NCBI RefSeq assembly: GCF_029873215.1
Contig: NZ_CP123620.1
Span: 248,001-312,000 of the forward strand
Source: Nocardioides sp. BP30
GTDB lineage: Bacteria; Actinomycetota; Actinomycetes; Propionibacteriales; Nocardioidaceae
Length of the DNA stretch: 64,000 bases
Direction of reading: 5' to 3'
Shown here: piece after piece, positions 26,740-35,586 of the stretch
How positions within the stretch are numbered: the first letter of the stretch is position 1
Layout of the letters: each line of letters starts with the position of its first letter
The notes under the pieces: generated by a model
Told to the model about the DNA's origin: nothing
Database searches by the model: none
What the model saw: only the letters and a program-made list of their open reading frames with translations
Program-made: the position numbers and the translations under genes

Positions 26740-26764
26740 ACTTTAACGCGTCAGGGCTTAAAGT
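26740..26764. promoter_or_regulatory. candidate TetR operator
   Basis: ACTTTAA (26740-26746) and TTAAAGT (26758-26764) are perfect 7-bp arms with an 11-bp spacer, placed 8 bp upstream of the MFS start on the minus strand and in front of the TetR promoter. It fits TetR control of both genes. Confidence 0.6.
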
Positions 26765-26770
26765 GACACT

Positions 26771-26806
26771 GTGACAAATGAGGGCCGGCCGCGATAAAAT
26801 GTGGGG
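26771..26806 (+). promoter_or_regulatory. promoter of a likely leaderless TetR mRNA
   Basis: GTGACA (26771-26776) resembles a -35 box and TAAAAT (26795-26800) a -10 box, with an 18-bp spacer. Transcription would start near 26807, the first base of the GTG start codon, so the mRNA would have no leader. No ribosome site is seen upstream of the GTG. Confidence 0.55.
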
Positions 26807-27445
26807 GTGCCGCACATCAAGGACGAGTCACAGCGGCAGCGGACCACCACCAAGGGCGACGAGCGCGCGAGCGCGATCCTGAACGCGGCGGAGGCGCAGC
26901 TGACAGCGGGCGGCTATGACTCGATCACCATCGCCAGCCTGACCGGGGCCGTCGGCCTGACCCGCGCCGCGTTCTACTTCTACTTCGCCAACAAGGCCGA
27001 GGTGATCGCCACGCTGGTCGCTCGGACGGTGAGTGCGCTGCACACCAGCATCGACGAGCTTCGCGGCAGCGACGACGACCGCCCCATGGACACCATCCGA
27101 GAGCTGCTGCAGCGGACCAAGCAGATGTGGCTCGAGCACGGACCCGTCATGCGGGCGGCTGTCGACCTGTCGCCGACCGTTCCAGAGGTCGACGCGAGCT
27201 GGCGTTCGGCCGCCGATGCCGTGACCGTGACGACCGCTCACCTGCTTCGCGGAGCCGGACTGCCCGACACCCCGCGACCGGACGGGGCCGCAGCCCTCGC
27301 ACGCGCCCTCGTCCTGATGAGCGAACGCAGCTTCTATCACGCCTCCGCCGGCGGAGCAGCAGAGTTGGACGACGCCGCGGCGACCGCCGAGATCGTCTGG
27401 TCCCTCGTGTTCCAGGGCTCGAAGCCGGGCGCCGGTGCCGCATGA
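26807..27445 (+). CDS. TetR/AcrR family transcriptional regulator
   Basis: About 212 residues from GTG 26807 (GTG 26801 is two codons earlier). The helix-turn-helix domain is residues about 15-65: ASAILNAAEAQLTAGGYDSI, then LTGAVGLTRAAFYFYFANKAEV. The rest is a typical ligand-binding helical domain. It is divergent from the DHA1 efflux MFS, with an inverted repeat between them, so it probably represses that pump and itself. Confidence 0.92.
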   Translation: MPHIKDESQRQRTTTKGDERASAILNAAEAQLTAGGYDSITIASLTGAVGLTRAAFYFYFANKAEVIATLVARTVSALHTSIDELRGSDDDRPMDTIRELLQRTKQMWLEHGPVMRAAVDLSPTVPEVDASWRSAADAVTVTTAHLLRGAGLPDTPRPDGAAALARALVLMSERSFYHASAGGAAELDDAAATAEIVWSLVFQGSKPGAGAA

Positions 27446-27494
27446 CGGGTGGCCGCAAGCACCCCCTCTGCGATGGGGCGGCGACCCGCCGAGG

Positions 27495-28016
27495 TCATCG
27501 AACCGCGGCGGCGAGCTCCGCGGCAGCGCGGCTCGCGCCGTCGACGCCATGCTGCATGTAGCGGCGCCACAACGGGATCACGATGCTGCGCAGGAGCCAG
27601 CGCCGCCTCGGCAGCGGCTTGAACTCGTAGGTCCATCGGATCAAGGTTCCGTGGCCGTCAGGGGTGAACGTCCACTCGCCGCGGACGCCCATCACCAGCC
27701 GCTTCATGGGGCCGGTGAACGCGGTGATCTCATAGGCGAAGGAGTGGGGCGCGGTGTACTCCGTGAGCCGCTCGAGCGCTGTCGAGCCGTCCGTCAGGTC
27801 GGGGTTCCGCGACTGACCCGCCGCGTCCCAGCCTCCGGTCTGGTGGTGCGCCCCCCGCACCCCCGGGAACGGACCCCAGCCCTTGAAGATCAGCGAGAGG
27901 TCGATGGGCACGACGATGCGGAACACGTCCCCGGGAGGCAGGTGGCTCCGGGTCTGCACCGTCACCGGGATCGTGACGTCCTCGGCGGTGATCAGGAGCG
28001 ATGACGACGTCACCAC
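27495..28016 (-). CDS. SRPBCC family protein
   Basis: 173 residues from a GTG start. The fold pattern is that of the polyketide cyclase/START-like superfamily: RSHLPPGDVFRIVVPIDLSL, a central ALERLTEYTAPHSFAYEIT, and GEWTFTPDGHGTLIRWTYEF. Such proteins bind hydrophobic ligands. The gene overlaps the end of the upstream SDR oxidoreductase by 7 bases, so the two are co-expressed. Confidence 0.85.
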   Translation of the reverse strand: MVTSSSLLITAEDVTIPVTVQTRSHLPPGDVFRIVVPIDLSLIFKGWGPFPGVRGAHHQTGGWDAAGQSRNPDLTDGSTALERLTEYTAPHSFAYEITAFTGPMKRLVMGVRGEWTFTPDGHGTLIRWTYEFKPLPRRRWLLRSIVIPLWRRYMQHGVDGASRAAAELAAAVR

Positions 28017-28714
28017 CGTACGGGTCCGAATCGGTCGATGATGCGGCCCGTGCCGGCCGCGGCCGGCTCGGTCGCGAGCGTCACGATGGCGTCAGTGCCC
28101 TCGGTGACGGTCTGGGTGCCGCGGTTGCCGTTCAGATCGGTCGCGGTGTAGCCGGGATCGGCGGCGTTCACGCGCACCTCGGGTAGGGCCTTGGCGTACT
28201 GCGTGGTCAGCATCGTGACAGCGGCCTTGGAGGCGGTGTAGAGCGGTGCCACGATCTGCGACTCGACTCGCTCGGGATCGTGGGTCAGGGCCAGTGAGCC
28301 CATGCCGCTGCTCACGTTCACGATCCGCGGACCACCCGGCGCCGCCGCCCGGCGCAGCAACGGCAGGAAGGCGTTGGTGACCCGCAGGATGCTGACGACG
28401 TTGGCGTCGAACACGGCAAGCGCGTCGGCTCCCCTGAGCTGCTCGGCCGGCACGAGGGGCTGCATGACGCCGGCGTTGTTGATCAGCACGTCGAGGCTGC
28501 CCTCATGGGCGGCGATGTCGGCGACCGCCGCCTCGACCGAGGCGTCATCGGTCACGTCGATGCGTACGAAGCGAGCGCCCAACTCGTCGGCAGCGGCCCG
28601 GCCGCGGTCCGCGTCGCGGGCGCCGAGCAGGACCGTGTGCCCCGCCTCGATGAGCCGCCGTGCGGCTTCGTAGCCCAAGCCCTTGTTGGCTCCGGTGATG
28701 AAGGTGATGGTCAT
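28010..28714 (-). CDS. SDR family NAD(P)-dependent oxidoreductase
   Basis: 234 residues from ATG 28714. Short-chain dehydrogenase motifs are clear: FITGANKGLGYEAAR (cofactor), LINNAGVM, VNVSSGMGSLA (catalytic Ser) and YTASKAAVTMLT (Tyr-x3-Lys). This sub-branch includes carbonyl-reductase-like enzymes. Divergent from the XRE regulator at 28826, which may control it. Confidence 0.94.
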   Translation of the reverse strand: MTITFITGANKGLGYEAARRLIEAGHTVLLGARDADRGRAAADELGARFVRIDVTDDASVEAAVADIAAHEGSLDVLINNAGVMQPLVPAEQLRGADALAVFDANVVSILRVTNAFLPLLRRAAAPGGPRIVNVSSGMGSLALTHDPERVESQIVAPLYTASKAAVTMLTTQYAKALPEVRVNAADPGYTATDLNGNRGTQTVTEGTDAIVTLATEPAAAGTGRIIDRFGPVRW

Positions 28715-28825
28715 GGCCTCAGCATCACCTCGGACTCCGGACCCGACCAGAGACGCCTCGGCGGTAGGAAGGGCAGTACCACCTGAGGCCGTTGCTCGGA
28801 CGGTGGGCAGCCGCACACTGGACGC

Positions 28826-29692
28826 GTGAACACCGACGAGTTGGGCCTGGGAGCGACGATCCGGGCGTGGCGTGACCGCATCGACCCCGCTTCCGTCGGT
28901 CGCCCGCCCGCGCGGGGGCGCCGAGCACCGGGACTACGACGCGAGGACCTCGCCGAGCTTGCGGGTGTCTCTGTTGACTACGTCGTCCGGCTCGAGCAAG
29001 GTCGCTCTCGCACACCCTCGGCCCAGGTGGCTGCGGCACTGGCGCGTGCGCTCCAACTCACCCGAACCGAGCGCGACCATCTCTACCGGCTCGCCGGACT
29101 GCGGCCGCCGAGCGACGGCTCGATCAGCGAGCACGTTCCCCCCGGGCTGCAGCGAATCCTGGCCCGGCTGGGCGACACACCGGCCGCGGTGTTCGCGGCC
29201 GACTGGCACCTGGTGTGGTGGAACCACGATTGGGCGGCCCTCCTCGGCGATCCGCGCGCCGTACCGCCTGGGGAGCGGAACCTGGTGCGCTCGCGTTTCC
29301 CGGTCGGGACGGACAGCGGACGGATCGCGACCTGGCCCGTCACCTCGGTCGATCCCGACGCGTCCGACAGAGCGATCGTCGCGGACCTGCGCAGGGCGTC
29401 CGCGCGCTACCCCGATGATCAGGGCTTAGCTCGGTTGATCCGTCGCACCCTGGTCGGCAACGCCCGCTTCGCCCGGCTGTGGGCCGACGGGACCGTCGAC
29501 GGGCACGCCGAGGACCGCAAGACGATCCACCATCCGGCTGTGGGTGAGATAGCTGTCGACTGCGACGTGCTCACCGACACCGCCACCGATCTCAAGATCG
29601 TCGTCTACACAGCCCCCGCAGGCACCGAGGACGAGACCAAGCTCGACCTGGTGCGGGTGGCCGGCGTCGGTGCACCGCTTCCACACGCCTGA
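28826..29692 (+). CDS. XRE family regulator with MmyB-like ligand domain
   Basis: 288 residues from GTG 28826. The N-terminal Cro/C1 helix-turn-helix includes GLRREDLAELAGVSVDYVVRL and TPSAQVAAALARALQLT. The C-terminal 180 residues match the MmyB-type domain of actinobacterial regulators (ADWHLVWWNHDWAALLGDP and HHPAVGEIAVDCDVLTDTA). It often controls a neighbouring SDR gene, and here the SDR is divergent from it with 111 bp between starts. Confidence 0.93.
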   Translation: MNTDELGLGATIRAWRDRIDPASVGRPPARGRRAPGLRREDLAELAGVSVDYVVRLEQGRSRTPSAQVAAALARALQLTRTERDHLYRLAGLRPPSDGSISEHVPPGLQRILARLGDTPAAVFAADWHLVWWNHDWAALLGDPRAVPPGERNLVRSRFPVGTDSGRIATWPVTSVDPDASDRAIVADLRRASARYPDDQGLARLIRRTLVGNARFARLWADGTVDGHAEDRKTIHHPAVGEIAVDCDVLTDTATDLKIVVYTAPAGTEDETKLDLVRVAGVGAPLPHA

Positions 29693-29783
29693 GGACTGTC
29701 GGCGCCATCCCGCTGCGCTTGCGACCCGCCGTCTCCGTGCCCGCGAGCATCCCTTCCTTCGAGCCACACGGGGCTCGATGGGT

Positions 29784-30908
29784 TCAGGCCGTAGCCGCGG
29801 CGGCAGCGCTGCCGGCGTCGATCGGTCGCTTCGGGACGACGATCGCCACCTCGGGATCGGGGGTGAGGAACACCGGGTGGCCGTGTGCCACGCCCACCTT
29901 CTCCTGGTAGACCCGGACCCGCATCAACTCCGTACCGACGCGGACGTGATAGTCCCAGCAGTCGCCGTGATAGATGCTGAACTCCACCGTGCCCGGCCAG
30001 GACCCTTCCTTGCGGGAGAGACGCAGGCTCTCGGGGCGCATGAACACGCTGACGCCGTCGCCGACCCGGACGTTCGGCGCCTTGACGCAGGACAGCGTTC
30101 CGGAGGCCGTGTCGACGGTGATGCTGCCGTCGGTGTCGACCGTCTTCACGATCCCCTCCACGCTGTTGGAGACACCCAGGAACCGGGCGGTGAACTCGTC
30201 ACGGGGGAAGGTGTAGATCTCCTGAGGCAGCCCGCGCTCGACGATGTTGCCGTAGTTCATCACCACCACGTCGTCGGAGATGGCGAGCGCCTCGTCCTGG
30301 TCGTGGGTCACGAACACGGTGGTGATGCCGAGCTGGAGCTGCACCTCGCGGATCTGGTCGCGCATCCGGTCCCGGAGGCCCTTGTCGAGGTTCGACAAGG
30401 GCTCGTCGAGGAGCAGGACCTTCGGCTGCCGGACGAGAGCCCGGGCCAGGGCGACACGCTGCTGCTGACCACCGCTGAGATCGGGAGCCGGGCGAGTGGC
30501 GAAGTCGGCCAGGCCCACCATGTCCAGCGCCTCCAGGGCGCGCCTGTTGGCCTCATCGCGCGAGACCTTCGCCTTTCCCACCCGGAGGGGGAACATGACG
30601 TTCTGTGCCACCGTCATGTGCGGCCAGATCGCGTAGGACTGGAACACGATCCCGATGGGACGGCGGTCCGCTCCCAGGTAGATGCGCCGGGACGGGTCCG
30701 AGACGACCTTGTTGTCGATCTCGATCGTGCCGCCGTCGTTGCGCTCCAGTCCGGCGATCATCCGCAGTGTGGTGGTCTTCCCGCAGCCGCTCGGACCCAG
30801 CAGCGAGACGAGCTTGCCGTCCGGGATCTCCAGGTCGAGTCCGTCGACGGCATTGGCGGTGACGGTGCGTCCCGGGTACCGCTTGACGAGTCCGGTCAGC
30901 TTGATCAT
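29784..30908 (-). CDS. ABC importer ATP-binding protein (PotA/FbpC type)
   Basis: 374 residues. Walker A is LGPSGCGKTTTLRMIAGLE, the signature is [20 protein letters not shown], Walker B is LLLDEPLSNLD, followed by a TOBE-like C-terminal domain (VFMRPESLRLS). The family powers iron(III), polyamine or organophosphonate/organic-acid importers. It is last in an operon with the double permease and the binding protein, which starts behind an ATGGTNNNACCAT operator, so it belongs to the catabolic island. Confidence 0.94.
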   Translation of the reverse strand: MIKLTGLVKRYPGRTVTANAVDGLDLEIPDGKLVSLLGPSGCGKTTTLRMIAGLERNDGGTIEIDNKVVSDPSRRIYLGADRRPIGIVFQSYAIWPHMTVAQNVMFPLRVGKAKVSRDEANRRALEALDMVGLADFATRPAPDLSGGQQQRVALARALVRQPKVLLLDEPLSNLDKGLRDRMRDQIREVQLQLGITTVFVTHDQDEALAISDDVVVMNYGNIVERGLPQEIYTFPRDEFTARFLGVSNSVEGIVKTVDTDGSITVDTASGTLSCVKAPNVRVGDGVSVFMRPESLRLSRKEGSWPGTVEFSIYHGDCWDYHVRVGTELMRVRVYQEKVGVAHGHPVFLTPDPEVAIVVPKRPIDAGSAAAAATA

Positions 30909-30960
30909 CGATTCTTCCGTTTCCTTGAGTGCGGTGAGGTTCGTACGGCTCGCGGCCGCG

Positions 30961-32724
30961 TCAGCGGCGCTGCTTGATGCCGAAGGCCCGGGAGAGGAGC
31001 TGGACGAGGGCGACGAGGACCACCAGGAAGAGGACCATCAGGATGCCCAGCGCCGCGACGACCGGGTAGGTGCCATTGCGGTAGAGGTCGTAGATCTGCA
31101 CCGAGACGACCTCGGTGCCCGAGGAGTAGAGGAAGATCGCCGCCGAGATCTCTCGGAAGGAGACGATCATCGAGTACAGGAAGGCGGCCAGGAGCGAGGG
31201 CATCAGCAGCGGCACGAAGACCCTGCCGAAGCTCTGCAGCCAGCTCGCGCCACTGCTGGTGGCCGCTTCCTCGAGCTCGTCCTTGATGGCCGCCATGCCG
31301 GGCACGATGTAGCGCATGCCGTAGGGCATCGTGATGGTGACGAAGGCGATCACCAGGATCGTGAGCGTGCCGTAGAGGTGCACCGGGAGCGGAGCGGCGA
31401 GGTAGAAGTAGAGGATGCCCACGCCCATCACGATGCTCGGCACGGCGATCGGGATGGTGGCCAGACCGTCGAGGATGCCGCGGCCGGCGACCTTCGTCTT
31501 GACGGTGATGTAGGCGACCACGGCGCTGAGTGCGGTCACGACGATCCCGGTGGTGAAGGAGACGATGATGCTGTTCTTCAGCGACCGCAGCAGCACCGTG
31601 TTGTGGAAGATGTCGGAGTAGTTCTTCAGCGTGAAGTCCTTGAGCGCCTGCACGCTCGGGGGCTCGTAGCCCGGCAGGAACGAGGACCACAGCAGCATCG
31701 CCATCGGCAGCACTGCGGCGACGAGGAAGAAGAGCAGGAAGCAGCCCAGGCCCACCCAGCGCCACGCACCGATGTCCTGCACCTGGGCGCGGAATCCCTT
31801 GCCGGTGATCGTCTGTACGCCGTTGCCCTTGGCGAAGCGGCGCGAGAGCCACAGTCCCAGGACGGCGATCACCAGGACGAACACGCCGATCGTCCCGACC
31901 GTGCCGTAGTCGGCGGGGAACTGCTGGAGCGCTGAGTAGATCTTGCTGACGAAGACGTAGGAGTGACCGGGCACGCCGATCAGCTGCGGCACCTCGAAGG
32001 TCGAGATCGTCTGGATGAACATGAGCAGCGCCGCCGACATGATCGCCGGCCGGGCCATCCGGAGCGTGATGGTGAAGAAGGTCCGTCGGGCCGAGGCGCC
32101 GGAGGCCATCGCGGCCTCCTCCAGGGAGGAGTCCATCGCGGAGAACGCCGCGGTGCCCATCAGGAAGGCGATCGGGACCACGTGCATCGACTGCACGAAG
32201 ATCATGCCGTGCAGCGAATACACGTCGAAGGCGGGCAGTCCGACGTGTCGCAGGAGCTGGTTCAACGGACCCTGTTGGGGTGAGAGCAACAGGCTCCAGG
32301 CGATGGTGTTGAGGATGCCGGGGATGATCATCGGCACCAGCGCTGCCGCCCGCGCGAAGCTCTTGAACGGAGCGTTCGTGCGCACCACGAACCATGCGAG
32401 ACCGAAGCCGATCACGATGCACACCAACGCCGTCGCGATCGCGTAGGCGAACGAGTTGGCGACCAGTGAGCCGAATCCCGGTGCGGCGAAGGTCTGGTGG
32501 AAGTTGTCCAGCGTCCACTTGCTCTGCCCGATGCCGAGGAAGTTGGTCTGGAGACTGGCGTAGACCATCGTGCAGACCGGCACGAGAGCGAGGTAGGCCA
32601 CCGCGACCGAGGCCACGACGAGCGTCACGTAGCGGCCGTTGACGTACCGTCGCCAGTCGAACCGCCGTGGGGCGGGCTCGGGTGTGACGGCGGTGCTGGG
32701 CGGGTTGTCGATCATGGTGGCCAT
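30961..32724 (-). CDS. ABC importer double permease (FbpB type)
   Basis: 587 residues containing two BPD_transp_1 domains in one chain, each with six hydrophobic segments. The coupling motif EAAMASGASARRTFFTITLRMARPAI is seen near residue 220 and EEAATSSGASWLQSF near residue 490. Fused permeases of this kind belong to the iron(III)/2-aminoethylphosphonate/putrescine-type importers. It lies between binding protein and ATPase genes on the same strand. Confidence 0.94.
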   Translation of the reverse strand: MATMIDNPPSTAVTPEPAPRRFDWRRYVNGRYVTLVVASVAVAYLALVPVCTMVYASLQTNFLGIGQSKWTLDNFHQTFAAPGFGSLVANSFAYAIATALVCIVIGFGLAWFVVRTNAPFKSFARAAALVPMIIPGILNTIAWSLLLSPQQGPLNQLLRHVGLPAFDVYSLHGMIFVQSMHVVPIAFLMGTAAFSAMDSSLEEAAMASGASARRTFFTITLRMARPAIMSAALLMFIQTISTFEVPQLIGVPGHSYVFVSKIYSALQQFPADYGTVGTIGVFVLVIAVLGLWLSRRFAKGNGVQTITGKGFRAQVQDIGAWRWVGLGCFLLFFLVAAVLPMAMLLWSSFLPGYEPPSVQALKDFTLKNYSDIFHNTVLLRSLKNSIIVSFTTGIVVTALSAVVAYITVKTKVAGRGILDGLATIPIAVPSIVMGVGILYFYLAAPLPVHLYGTLTILVIAFVTITMPYGMRYIVPGMAAIKDELEEAATSSGASWLQSFGRVFVPLLMPSLLAAFLYSMIVSFREISAAIFLYSSGTEVVSVQIYDLYRNGTYPVVAALGILMVLFLVVLVALVQLLSRAFGIKQRR

Positions 32725-32785
32725 GACGGAAGCGGTTCCCTCCGGGCTGGGGTCGGTCAGAGGCTGAGAAGGGTGGGGTCACAGG

Positions 32786-32802
32786 GTCGGTCGAGGACCG
32801 AC
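32786..32802 (-). terminator. small hairpin between binding-protein and permease genes
   Basis: GTCGGTC and GACCGAC pair around GAG, 15 bp after the binding-protein stop (minus strand). Such hairpins often protect or attenuate the message so that binding protein is made in excess over permease. Arms are only 7 bp. Confidence 0.35.
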
Positions 32803-32816
32803 GCCGCGACGTCGCG

Positions 32817-33908
32817 TCACTGCGGCGCGTGCAGTGCCTGCTCGAACTCGGAGAGCTCGGCGTTGTACTCGTCGGGCGAGAGCATCGGGTCACCCCAGGC
32901 GGGCTTCCACTTGTTCTCGTCCCACACGGACGGGTCGTTCTTCACATCGGGTCGCAGCGAGGTGTGGTTGGTCTGGTCCACGACCTCCGTCTGGCCGGCC
33001 TGGGAGACCATCCAGTCCTCGAAGACGCGAGCGGCGGCCGGGTGGGGGGCGTGCGCGACGACGTCGATGAGGTTCAGCGAGGACGGCAGCGGGTCCGGAT
33101 TCGCGAAGGCGACCTGGTTCGGGGTGTCCTTCGCCATGTCCGACGCCTTGTAGCCGTAGATGGTCGCGCCGCCGGCGGGCTCGCCCGAGGCCACCTTGGT
33201 CAGAGCATCGGTGTGGCTCTCCACGAAGACAGGATCGTTGTCCCCGAGCTTCTTGACCAGGGCCAACGCCTGGTCGTGGCCCATCATCTTGACCAGCGAG
33301 TCGTACCAGTTGACCGCCGACGGGTCGATGGAGAACTTGCCCTTCCAGGCCGGATCGGTGAAGGTCTCGACGCTGGTCGGGACCGGCAGCCCCTGCTGCT
33401 TGACCACGGTGGGGTTCCACCCGACCGAGGCGGTCAGCACGTAGACGACGCCCTCATATCCCTTGGGCAACGTGAGGCCGGCGGGCAACGCGCTCTGGTC
33501 CGGCGGGGTGTAGGGCTGCAGCACCTGGGCCTGGATCATCTGCGCGATCTGGGGTGAGTCGCCGCTGACGACGTCGGCGGTGTACTGGTGACCCTTCTGC
33601 TCGGTGATCACCTTCGGCGGGATCTGGTCGGCGCTGAGCCGCAGCGCCGACACCTTGATCTTCGGGTAGACCTTGTTGAAGGCCTTGATCATCGGATCCA
33701 CGTCATCGGAGCTGAAGGTCGTGTACCAGGTGACCTTGCCCTCGGTGTTTGCTGCGGCTTGAAGGTCCGCAAGGGACATACTGCTGTAGCTGGCACCGTC
33801 GGCGGCAGTGCTGCTGTCGCCCGACGAACCGCAGCCAGCGACACTCAGAGCAAGACCGAGAGCGGCCAGCGGAACCATCGCCCGCCGGACAGTTCTCTTC
33901 GTCCTCAT
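32817..33908 (-). CDS. ABC transporter extracellular solute-binding lipoprotein 1
   Basis: 363 residues. A lipoprotein signal ends in the lipobox LSVAGC (Cys 26), so it is tethered outside the membrane. The mature part is an AfuA-like (COG1840 type) binding protein: GKVTWYTTFSSDDVDPMIKAFN and WKGKFSIDPSAVNWYDSLVK. It is very similar along its whole length to the paralogue at 34121-35206. Its promoter contains the island operator (33999-34011), so the cargo is probably the compound the island degrades, not iron, despite the family name. Confidence 0.93.
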   Translation of the reverse strand: MRTKRTVRRAMVPLAALGLALSVAGCGSSGDSSTAADGASYSSMSLADLQAAANTEGKVTWYTTFSSDDVDPMIKAFNKVYPKIKVSALRLSADQIPPKVITEQKGHQYTADVVSGDSPQIAQMIQAQVLQPYTPPDQSALPAGLTLPKGYEGVVYVLTASVGWNPTVVKQQGLPVPTSVETFTDPAWKGKFSIDPSAVNWYDSLVKMMGHDQALALVKKLGDNDPVFVESHTDALTKVASGEPAGGATIYGYKASDMAKDTPNQVAFANPDPLPSSLNLIDVVAHAPHPAAARVFEDWMVSQAGQTEVVDQTNHTSLRPDVKNDPSVWDENKWKPAWGDPMLSPDEYNAELSEFEQALHAPQ

Positions 33909-33998
33909 TCCACGTTCCCTTCATCGACCGAGTGGATTCGGCTATCGAAGCCGGTGACAGCGCTGTGGCGCACATCACGACGGACCCAGTATGGCAAT

Positions 33999-34018
33999 AT
34001 GGTTAGACCATTTGTCAA
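33999..34018. promoter_or_regulatory. GntR-type operator 1 inside promoter of binding protein 1
   Basis: ATGGTTAGACCAT at 33999-34011. On the minus strand it falls between a TTGACA -35 box (34018-34013) and a CATACT -10-like box 19 bp downstream, so a bound repressor would block polymerase. The same arrangement is repeated before binding protein 2. Confidence 0.75.
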
Positions 34019-34120
34019 TGCGTTCTACCTGAAAGTTTCATCTGGCTCCGGAAGGCTCGTTCGCGCGGCGGTGGAACGGCGGCCGGTGCCGGCCGGCCCC
34101 GAGGCCGGTCCGGCGTTCGC

Positions 34121-35206
34121 TCACTGAGGAGCGTGCAGTGCGGCGGCGAACTCGGCCAGCTCGGAGTTGTAGTCGGAGGACGCGAGCATCGGGTCTCCCC
34201 AGCCGGCCTTCCACTTGCTCTCGTCGAAGACGGACGGGTCGTTCTTCACATCGGGTCGCAGCGTGGTGTGGTTGGTCTGGTCCACGACCTCGGTCTGGCC
34301 GGCCTGGGAGACCATCCAATCGGTGAAGACACGGGCGGCGGCCGGGTGGGGGGCGTGCGCCACGACGTCGATGAGGTTGAGCGACGTCGGCAGCGGGTTC
34401 GGGTTGACGAAGGCGACCTGGTTGGGGGTGTCCTTGGCCATGTCCGCAGCCTTGTAGCCGTAGACGGTCGCCGCCCCGGCCGGCTCGCCGGCCGCGACCT
34501 TGGTCAGCGCGTCGGTGTGGCTCTCCACGAAGACCGGGTCGTTGTTCCCGAGCTTCTTGACCAGGGCCAGCGCCTGGTCGTGGCCCATCATCTTGACCAG
34601 CGAGTCGTACCAGTTGACCGCCGACGGGTCGATGGAGAACTTGCCCTTCCAGGCCGGGTCGGTGAAGGTCTCCACCCCCGTCGGGACCGGCAGGCCCTGC
34701 TTCTTGACCACCGTCGGGTTCCACGCGACGGCCGTCGTGTTGGCGTACACCACCCCCTCGTAGCCCTCGGGCAGCTTGAGCCCGGCGGGCAGCGCTGTCT
34801 GGTCGGGCGGGGTGTAGGGCTGCAGCGTCTTGGCCTGGATGAGCTGTGCCACCTGCGGCGAGTCGCCACTGATCACGTCGGCGGTGTACTGGTGGCCCTT
34901 CTGCTCGGTGATCACCTTGGGCGGGATCTGGTCGGCGCTGAGCCGCAGCGCCGTCACCTTGATGTTCGGGTAGTCCTTGTTGAAGGCCTTGATCATCGGA
35001 TCCACGTCATCGGAGCTGAAGGTCGTGTACCAGGTGACCTTGCCCTCGGAGTTCGCCGCCGACTTGAGGTCGGACAACGACATCTTGTTGTAGTCGGTGC
35101 CGTCGCCGGCCTTGTCGCTGGATGAGCCGCACGCGGCGACGCTCAGGGCCAGACCGAGAGCAGCCAGCGGAACGACTGCCCGCCTGACGGTTCGCCTAGA
35201 CCTCAT
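34121..35206 (-). CDS. ABC transporter extracellular solute-binding lipoprotein 2
   Basis: 361 residues from ATG 35206. Lipobox LSVAAC (Cys 26). Long stretches are identical to binding protein 1 (for example NWYDSLVKMMGHDQALALVK and VVDQTNHT), showing a recent tandem duplication. It has its own operator-bearing promoter. It has no permease of its own, so it probably shares the single permease/ATPase pair and may widen the substrate range. Confidence 0.93.
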   Translation of the reverse strand: MRSRRTVRRAVVPLAALGLALSVAACGSSSDKAGDGTDYNKMSLSDLKSAANSEGKVTWYTTFSSDDVDPMIKAFNKDYPNIKVTALRLSADQIPPKVITEQKGHQYTADVISGDSPQVAQLIQAKTLQPYTPPDQTALPAGLKLPEGYEGVVYANTTAVAWNPTVVKKQGLPVPTGVETFTDPAWKGKFSIDPSAVNWYDSLVKMMGHDQALALVKKLGNNDPVFVESHTDALTKVAAGEPAGAATVYGYKAADMAKDTPNQVAFVNPNPLPTSLNLIDVVAHAPHPAAARVFTDWMVSQAGQTEVVDQTNHTTLRPDVKNDPSVFDESKWKAGWGDPMLASSDYNSELAEFAAALHAPQ

Positions 35207-35308
35207 TGCACACACGTTCCCTTCGTCAACCATCGGCTACGACCGTCGAAGCCGCGGAGCCACACCTGCCTGTGGTGTGCATCACTTTCGGGACCCGAGT
35301 ATGGCAAG

Positions 35309-35328
35309 ATGGTCATACCATTTGTCAA
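35309..35328. promoter_or_regulatory. GntR-type operator 2 inside promoter of binding protein 2
   Basis: ATGGTCATACCAT at 35309-35321, a 13-bp dyad. On the minus strand it sits between TTGACA and CATACT exactly as at operator 1. The remaining stretch 35329-35586 shows no gene to me. Confidence 0.75.
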
Positions 35329-35518
35329 CGGTACAAGGGAAAGTTTGCCGACCTGGCTTCGGCCGGTCCGCTCGCCGGCGATGCACGCCCCCGGGCTCCC
35401 GTTCGCGCGCCCGGCGAACCCCGGCCACCGGCCCTGGACGGTCGGTGCGCTGGTCCCGTTCCGCTCGGGGGTAGCGGCGGCCCCGGGAGATGGGATCGGG
35501 GCACCCGTCGCCGGCTCA

Positions 35519-35543
35519 GCGGCCGCCGTCGCTCGAGGCGGCC
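35519..35543 (-). terminator. possible terminator of the cupin/EutA operon
   Basis: GCGGCCGCC (35519-35527) and GGCGGCC (35537-35543) can pair, about 45 bp past the EutA-like stop on the minus strand. The stem is short, so confidence is low. Confidence 0.3.
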
Positions 35544-35586
35544 CCGCAGCCGGCGCGCGGGACCACCTTGTGAACGCGGCCGTGCG

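Noticed and set aside
29784..35206. Importer considered as an iron(III) uptake system
   Set aside because: The family name suggests iron, but the promoters carry the catabolic operator, and I see no iron-box, siderophore gene or Fur-like regulator. A role in importing the island's substrate fits better.
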